From Branchinecta lynchi (taxonomy: Eukaryota > Arthropoda > Branchiopoda > Anostraca > Branchinectidae), in the NCBI GenBank assembly GCA_023053575.1, contig JAKZAP010000009.1, forward strand, positions 13,745,869-13,809,868: a DNA stretch of 64,000 nucleotides, read 5' to 3'. The position numbers and the translations under genes were made by a program. Shown here piece by piece: positions 52,001 through 61,000 of the stretch; within the stretch, counting starts at the first letter, position 1; every line of letters starts with the position of its first letter. The notes below the pieces were generated by a model, which was not told where the DNA came from, ran no database searches, and saw nothing but the letters and a program-made list of their open reading frames with translations.

Positions 52001-55000
52001 CACCTTGTCGCTGCTGCCCTGGCGGTCATCTAGTTGGAACTTACGAAGCTTACAAGGGGGAAGGAGCCCCCCCCCCCCCCAAGAAAAAAAAACGTGCTTA
52101 CGAAAGGCCCTTGTGAATAACTAGGATCAGCACGTCATGGGCCGTTGATGGCAATTTCAATGCAAACTTGCATATGATATGAGTGAAACTTGAGAGGTAG
52201 TAGAGTAGATGCTTGAGGTGTGTCATTCGTGGTCCGAACCACGTCGGGCCACGATAGGGGAGTTGGAAAGGGTGGTAGGTCAAGGCAGGCTATTAACCGG
52301 TGTTGCAATTTAGCCTTTGTTTTGAGAACAGTTATCTGACGCCAAGCCAAAAATTCATCGTCTGTTATGATGAGATCTTCCGTCGGCACATTCAGAAATT
52401 TGTCGGCACATTTTGGGTTGCCCCCCCCCCCCCCAAGCCTAGGATGGTAGTTACGCCTCTGGTTGGTACCGTTTTTTTGTGACTGAGGAGTTCGATTAAA
52501 ACTTATGGATGGTAAGAGCATATACCCTAGATGTGTTCATGAGTCGGGAACACCCGGTCCCTGTGGGGATTTTGAATTTTTTTTCACTCGTCGGGACCAA
52601 ACGGGTAGATCTATTGAGATGAAGATTTGACGTGTACTAGATTCTCCATTGTGAGGTTCATAATGGGTCCAAGCTTGGTGTGAGGAGTTGAGGTTGTACC
52701 GAACAGTTCCCAGAAAAGCAGCTGCAGTGCAAATGACCAATATAGTTTTTTGTCATTCTTGCGATTTGCAGAACGCACGTAACCCCTCGCGCTCTCCAGT
52801 CGTGACTCATTATAGTTATGCCGAGGTTGGATTGACAAGTCATAGTAATTCATTCCGGTTTGTTTGAGTCGTGAATCAGCAAGGGACTTGGCCACATGCC
52901 GATCGCCGGCCGCAGGATCGTCTGTAAATATGTTGTATTCGCGACTCAATGTTTTATGTTCATCTTCTTGTTAATAAATCGGAATGATTTTGTAACCGCT
53001 AAATCATAACAGTTTTATCTTCTATTTAATTGGTCAGTAGAATTTTCGTCATAGCTTCAAAAGTAACTGCGGAAAAGGTTGTTGACCGTTGACTTATTTT
53101 TTAAAGGACCCCTGTGGCTTATTCTGTCTTTTGTAATATACCTAAATCCTTTATGGAATTACAAGCTTCTAAAATACCCACCTCTCTCCATTGTTTTGTT
53201 TTGTTCCTATGAATTGTTTGCGCTTTTTCGGCCGTGCCGAGTTTTTCCCGTTCCGCAACTCAGAGTTTGCCAGAATCTTCAACGTCCGCTGAGAAGTCTT
53301 TCATAAGAGAATAATAGAATCTTCTGTTTTTTAATTACCTTATTTGTTAAGTTTTCCCACTTTTTAACCACGGCGCGTTCAGTTTCAAACGTTTTGCGCC
53401 CAGCCGCCGCGTCGGAGAGCAGGAAGGCTGGATAGAATTGACAAGTGCTAAGAAGAAAATCGCCCAATCCAAGTGGAAAGTAATGGTATTTTCGAAAAAC
53501 TTTTTCTGATCCACTTCACAGTGAAAACATCATATAAGGTTTGAAGCCAAGCTGACCATTCATTACGAAAGAAATAGAAAACCGTGATTTTCGGGTTTTT
53601 TTTTTTCTTGATCAGCTAATTATCCCTCTAGGATGATGTGCGAGGGATAACTATGACGAGGGCTAAATATGACAGACGGATGGTAAATTGTAAATATAAA
53701 CAGAGCTCAGAATTGTAAATAATCACAGATTTGTACATATACATTTTTAACACGCACATTTTATCTTTCGTTATTTTATTTTTATCTGCATCCCCACCGT
53801 TTTCTTCTGGTTTTTAGTTACATCTCGTCTTATTGTCTGTTGGTTCCGCATCGTTCTCCTGTTGTGATCGTGGTGGATTTTATGATTTAGTTTTGTTTTG
53901 TTTTTTGCTGAGGACGGTTTGCCGGAAGTGCAACCGAAATATCCGAATTTATATTTATCCCTCGCACATCATCCTAGAGGGATAATTAGCTGATCAAGAA
54001 AAAACCCCGAAAATCACGGTTTCCTATTTCTTTTGAAAACATCATTTCTAGTAAGAGTTGTGCTTTAACTTTTTTTTGTTAGATCAACTGCGGGGCCAGA
54101 GACCGGGTAGTCCGGGTAGCCCACGACTCGTCGCGGCTGGTTCTCCGCGACCCTTAATAGCCCACAGCCCGATGATTCGAACGCCTGCAACTCCAAATAG
54201 ATCTGATGATGTGGTAATGGCGATAGATCCCCCTGTCACTGCAGATGTAAGTATGGTCTGGGTTATAAGGTTTAAGGTTTAATGGAAAAATTGCCACAAT
54301 AGCAAAAGTGAAATAATAGGCAACAAAGAAAAAATAAATAGGCGCACATTAATAATCAACAACACCTAAATAATATACCATCAGCCGCTGAAAATGCGTT
54401 AATTCGTTGTTCCGCTCTTCACGAATAATCGATGTTCAAATAGTGGAATTTCCGTGTGATTTGTGGTACCTCTATGCGCTTCTGTTTCTGTTGTACGCCT
54501 TACGAGAAAGATTTATGATTTTTCTTTTTTTTCCGGTACTAAGGAATCTTCACCAATCGCACCACTGGTCACTGAAAAGCCGCTTTTCTGTTTAGATTAA
54601 ATTATCGCGAGTCATAGTAGAATTTGTGTTGTGAGTCACATATTCTGAACGTCATAACTAGAGCAGATAGTGGAAAATAAAAATTCCCTTTGCAGAATCC
54701 AAATAATTCAATATGTATAATTAAATGACACAACAATTAGTTGGCTTTTCAGTTAAGTTTTAAAGGCTTACCCCCGTTTTGCGAAGTATGTGCAACTGGG
54801 CCCGGATTGCCCAGAGTAAATTACGTGACCAAATTCGCAAAGTTGCTAAACATGACGGGTACTAAGAGGAAATCTGGTATTCGTGAATATCATTGTCCAA
54901 GTGGGTCTTTGGACCCCCCCCCCCCCCACCCACCCACCCTTCCAGTGAAATGGGCCAAGTGCGCAAACTTGGTAACCATGACTGATGTCAAGGTGAGATT

Positions 55001-58000
55001 CGGAATACGTGTTATCATTGGGATCTAGATGTATCTTTCGGTGATACCCCCCCCCCCCCCCCACATCCAAACGCTGGCAACTGGGCCCATATTGACCAAT
55101 GAATTAAAAGTCAAGGGCGAATGGTTATTAGGCTGTTCGTACACAATGTATGATATATGTTTTACTTTTACACGTCACGTTTGCGCACTTGTCCAGATTG
55201 GACCCGAAGACGGCTGCTGTCACAAAGGGTCGGAATGCTTCAACAGTAGTCTAAGACTTAGCTAACTACGTATCCATTTAGCTCAAATGCGATTCGCCGT
55301 CAGCTTGGGCTGAATAAATATTTACGGTATCTGAAGTTCCCATTTTTCACGATTTCGAATAAATAAGAAGAAATATTCATTTTTTTGCCGTTGTTCCTGC
55401 TGTTGCTTGATTCTTGCTCAATATTTTTCACAGCCATCATCGCATCCACAATTCGTGTGGGTACTGGTAAGGTTGACAAATTGGCCTCTTTTTAAATGTG
55501 GCATTTCGAAATGGTGGAAATCTTGAGTTAAAAGATTTGTTGTACTTATAAGGTGGGTTACCTCCCAAAAACAGATTTGGCTCTTTAAACAGGTAAAAAA
55601 AAACAGGAACACGGCAAAACAGGACACACCAAAACGGAATAGAACAGGTGAGAAAAAAAACAGCTGGCTCAAAACAGCTGTTCTGTTTATTTTTTGGTCC
55701 GTGAAACAGAAAAACAGAAAACAGTAAAACAGTAGGAAAAAAAACAGAAACAGAAAAAGAAAACAGGAACACTGCAAAACAGGACACACCAAAACGGAAT
55801 AGAACAGGTGAGAAAAAAAACTGGCCTCAAAACAGCTGTTCTGTTTATTTTTTGGTCCCTGAAACAGAAAACAGTAAAACAGTAGGAAAAAAACAGAAAC
55901 GGAAAAAGAAAACAGGAACACTGCCCATGCCTAGCTTCCTGCTTCCCCCGTTGTGACACTGGATTGCTACAGATTGCAGAATCGCTGCCGCTGCCAGAAT
56001 CGTAGCTGACTATCCCTTTTTAGCAAATTTTGAATATATACTTTGGAAACGCATTAAATAAACCTGAAATTTAGAATATCCGTAAGAACCATGTTTTCAA
56101 TAGCGTCTTAATCTTTTTACTTTTTATTTTAGGGCGTGAATACTATGATAATCAGCAAGCAGACAAAGCAAGAGTTACCCAGCCCAGTAATGCAGACTCA
56201 ACAACAGAACGCCACCCTTACTTCTCTCCTAGCAGGTATTTCTAAAATAGGTCTGACAGAAGATGCCTTATGTAATAGAAAATCACTATTGATAATAATA
56301 ACAATAGTAAAATAGTGTATAAAATAGACCATGGGTGTCTACGGAGTTCGTATAACCAATGTTCGTTTTAGACTTTATCGGCGTACAGATCCTTCTGACA
56401 AGCCTTTTGTTTTGTGTGCCATTTTCTGCGTTATCTGAACAGAAAAGAGATATCACGCTATCTGTAGATTTTACAAAAAAAAAAGTCTATGAGTACTATT
56501 TTTCTGTAGAATGACTACCTAAAGGTATGGATGTTAAAGATGTGGTATGTTAACTATTATAACTTTTTCGAACAGAATATTTTTATAGGTAGGACTTATT
56601 CTTCTTTTGTTGTACTTTTTTGCTAATGAGTAGGGAATTTTATTTTAGTAAATTAGCAACCCAAGCCTACTGTAGATCTACTAAAATGAATGACTACTAT
56701 TGGGACCTAAGCACTTCAATCGCTACAAATACAGTCTTTTACTTTTTTGGCAATTCAGATGCCATCTAGCAGTCGTGAAAGCCTACTACAGATCTACTAA
56801 AAATGACTACTCGAGGGGCCGTTGTAAACAATAACAAAACCACGTGTTGGTTCTTGTGAAAACCAGAAAAATTCGAGATCAAAGATAGTGATCAATGCTG
56901 AATAACTAGCTTTTCGAAAGCAAAGGATAGTAGGATGTTGTTTCAGTCGACAAGCTGTATTTTCATGGAAATCTGATTTTGACAAGGTATGACCTAGGGC
57001 ATAGGCTGGTTGTCTAAGAGAGTAAGATGTTCTGTAATTTTTTCATTGCTGAATAACTAGCTTTTGGAAAGCAAGGGATAGTAGGATGTTGTTTCTAAAC
57101 TATTCTTGTTATTTCAGATTTTGGAGATCAGCTTCTACTTTACGGTATTTGAGGAAAAGTGCTCGACAAATTCATTTTTGACGAAAAGTGCTCGGTGAAA
57201 CCTGCGGAGGCTGATACAGTTTCGTATCAGCCTCTCTGAAGGATGATTCGAGGTCGTAACAACCTCCAGAAAAATAATTGTCATAATATAATTTCCTGTG
57301 GGATGTAGGAAGATATGTTTATCCGTTGATAACGGAAATATTCTGTAACGGCAACAGAGTTATTTCGTAAATAAACTGCTCATCTTTGTGAAAATTTCTA
57401 TAATAATAACACTGATAATATAATGCAAAAATAGGACTTTGGCGTCTATAGTGTAGCTTACGTATAGAACATTCTTCGTCGTGAATTTTTTTCCGCATAC
57501 AGGTGGGTAGTTAGTTTTGAAGGCGTTGACAGAGTCAATGAAAACTACTTCAGACGGGAGGGCGTTCCAGCATTCTACCACTCGTTTTTTAAATACCATC
57601 TACCAATGGGGCACTGTAGTTTATTATTATTTATTTACTTGTTTCCCTCAGAACTGAGGAGTACAGAATAATGTGTAAAAAAGAACTATGCCTAAACCAT
57701 CTGGTCCATTCATTAACACATAAATACTATAAAAATTACACACGATGTCGCTAAGTTACAATTATGTACGCACTATTTTATTCACTTGTTAAAAAATGGG
57801 TACAGGTTCTGGGTTTGGAGGGCTACCATAGCTTTTTTTTTATAATAGTTCATCTTTCCTCAAAATCATCTTTTTCCTCAAAATTAGAACTGGGCCTTTT
57901 CCTTTAAAATTGGAAACCAACATTACTGAAAGAAACGGGGAACCCAAGGAGAAATTTGGAAAATCTGAAATATGAAATTTTTCAAATTCTTTGTCCGTTG

Positions 58001-61000
58001 TCTCTTTGTTTGCTTTGCCACTTTTCCTTTCTTGGTGTACGCGCAAAATAAAATAAAAAAGTTATGGTGTTCTGCAGGGTCACCGCATTCGGTTGCACCG
58101 GATCCGAACTCCGTCTTGGAAAGGCTCTCCAGTCCTCCGTCCGTCACATCTAGAGTGCAAGCTGGAAGTAGTATGCTTTCGCCGAGAGCAATAGCACCAG
58201 CACCAATACCACTGGGATCGGTGAGTAAGCTGCGCTTACACCTACTTGTACATCACAACTTCTTCCCTTTTTTCTGGAAAAAAGTACATCTGTAACTGTT
58301 TTTCTTTTCTACGAGTATTTTTATTTTATATTTCTGTGTAGTGAACCGCTGATAAGGTTCAGTTTTGAACCTTATCAAACCTTATCACCGCCTCAATTTT
58401 GAAATATTATAAATAATAATAATAATGATAAAACTTACAGTGGCAACCGGAGAATTGGCCATCCTGCAAAGTGTTGTTGCACGCCTACTGTGCGGACCAG
58501 CTTGAATACAGACTGTTTGATTTGCCCCGAGAGATTCCGCATTTTCGGGAGTTCCGGGACTGTCCGGTTCCGGGTTTAGGCAGTTTGTCACCGCCCGATT
58601 CGTTTTGGGGCAAAAAATAAAGACCTGGTGGGAAAGAATCTGTCATGGTGGTCCCAGATTTTTGTCGTGCTCTCTCTTTCTTCTTTGGCAAATACCATGC
58701 TTTCGAGAAGATGTCAAAGCTTGTGTGATCAGAAATCTTGTCATCTATTTCTTCTTATGCCACCAGTGTGTTCATTGATTGTACTCGTGCAAACTGTAGT
58801 GTTGTAAACAATAGTTGATGTGTTTAGTAGGGAGAGAAGCGTCAGCCTGGACGTCGCGGCACACCCTAGGAGGTCTGTGGGGGTAAATTTCGGGTAATCC
58901 GGTAAATTTTGACTGATGCGGTGAAATTTTGGCAGGATTTACGAACTAAATAAGCATTGGGAGGGGGGGGGGGGGGGCTGGGCGATGATAAATTGGAAAG
59001 ACTAAAGTTGACAGAGTATAGTAGACAGAAAAAAGTGGAAAGACTAAAGTGGAAAGACTAAAGTGGACAGACTATAGTGGACAGAATAAAGTGGAAAGAC
59101 TAAAGTGGACAGACTACAGTGGACCGAATAAAGTGGAAAGACTAAAGTGAAAGACTATCCTACCTATCAGGCTTGACAAAAAAAACGTGTTCCTTTGTGT
59201 CTGGTTCGAGCCCTTCGCTTGTCAGATAGATACTCTTCATGGTACGACCGGTCGTCACTACAGTAGTAGAAGTAGTATAGTTTAAGGTGTATTTACACAC
59301 TCCGTAAATCCGAGCGGATCGTAAAAACCGAGCGGATTTTCCGACCGTTTTTTTGCTTGCAAATTTTTCTAGCTCTCCGCTCGGATTTGCTTGATCTGGT
59401 CGGTTTTTGAGCATCGTTTTCAAGAAAATGAGTGATGATCAGAAAGTTTTAGATCTGTTCATTCTGGTCCAAAGACATCCCAGTTTATATGACCCTGCTG
59501 ATCCTGGCTTCAAAAAACAAAGAAGAAAGACTTAATATAGAAAGACCTAACGCAGCCATAAACGCTGCGTTTGATCGATTATAATTTGCAGACCGTTCGA
59601 AAAGGACCGAGCGGAATTCCGCTCGGATTTACGCAGTGTGTAGATCCACCATTAGTTTGCTCTGTGAATAAGTGAAAAAGAAGACCTACCTGAAACTAAG
59701 TTGAAGAAGAATTCGCTGTAGATACATTTTCTGTTCTAATATTCTAACATACCGGCTAGGATAAACGGAAGAATAAAATGAAAAGTAAAAAAACGAGTCA
59801 ATGTAGGAATATCAACGGCAAATCCCCCTCAAACTCATGTGGTTCCTTCGAAGTTTTGCTGGTTTCTCAGTGATTACAAACCCGTCCTGGCTTTTTTCAG
59901 CATGCTCTTAGGAGCATGGAATGGATTCGAGGCTAAATACACCGAAAATGTATTCGAGAATCCCCGAAATGTATTCGAGAATCCCTTAAATGTCTTGGAA
60001 GAATCGGTGTTTGTATTCGAGAATCGACGAAAAGTTTTCGATATTTTCTTAGGCCTTCGAGAAATTACTAAAAGTATTCGAGAAAAGATAAAAAGTATTC
60101 GAGAATTTGCAAAATGTATTCGACATTTAAATTGGAATAAGAACTCAAGAATGACACGAATGTTTTGACAATAACAAAAATACATTCGAGAATTTAAAAA
60201 ATTTGAATTCTCGAATACATGTTTGCCATTCTAGAATACCTCATTTCAGTCTAAATATCAAAGACTTTAAAGACATTCTCGAATACTTTTTTACCTTTTC
60301 TCGAATACTTTTTGTAGTTTCTCGAAGATTTAAAAATATCGCGGAGACTTTTTATCGATTCACGAATACAAACACCGATTCCTCGAAGACATTTAAGGGA
60401 TCTCGAATGCATTTTCGACGTATTTAGCCTCAAATCCATTCCATGAAGGAGAGACGCTTAAAATTTGCATACGCGATATTTCCGACCAACGATCTCCTCG
60501 GAAGTAATCAGGGGTAGCATTATCTGCCTCGTAAAGAGTTAATCACTGAAAATGCAAACATCCGCGTAGTGCGTTTAGGGTGGATACAAGTGACATAGGA
60601 AGTTGGAAGTCTTAATCACGGAAAATGCAAAGATCAGCGTAGTGACTTTAGGGTTCATAAAAATGACATAGGAAGTTCGAAGTCACGGAACTGAGAACGA
60701 ATTTAACTATTAGAGACATTGGACGTAGCACTTACATAGGTAATGGCGATATCGAATATACATCTGATAAGAAATAGCATTAGGTCCAGAAGTTGTGACA
60801 CGTCTGTAATCCAGTTCTTGTATTTACAGGGTCAAAGAATCGCAATGGCTAAGCGCCCTCCCACCATTGTCCAGCACGGGGCGACGTCAGGCCCGAGTGA
60901 TTCTAATGTAATGACGCTTCAAGATGTTGGAGGTGGAAACCTCCAAAACGTGCAGGTTCGTAAAGTACTTGTGCTGAATTTTTTGTTTGCGGGATTTCAA

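Noticed and set aside
55418..55921. Phe/Cys-rich reversed frames (also 25475-25738)
   Set aside because: They are translations of 'aaaacaggaac' simple sequence in hAT-like flanks; no gene-like composition.
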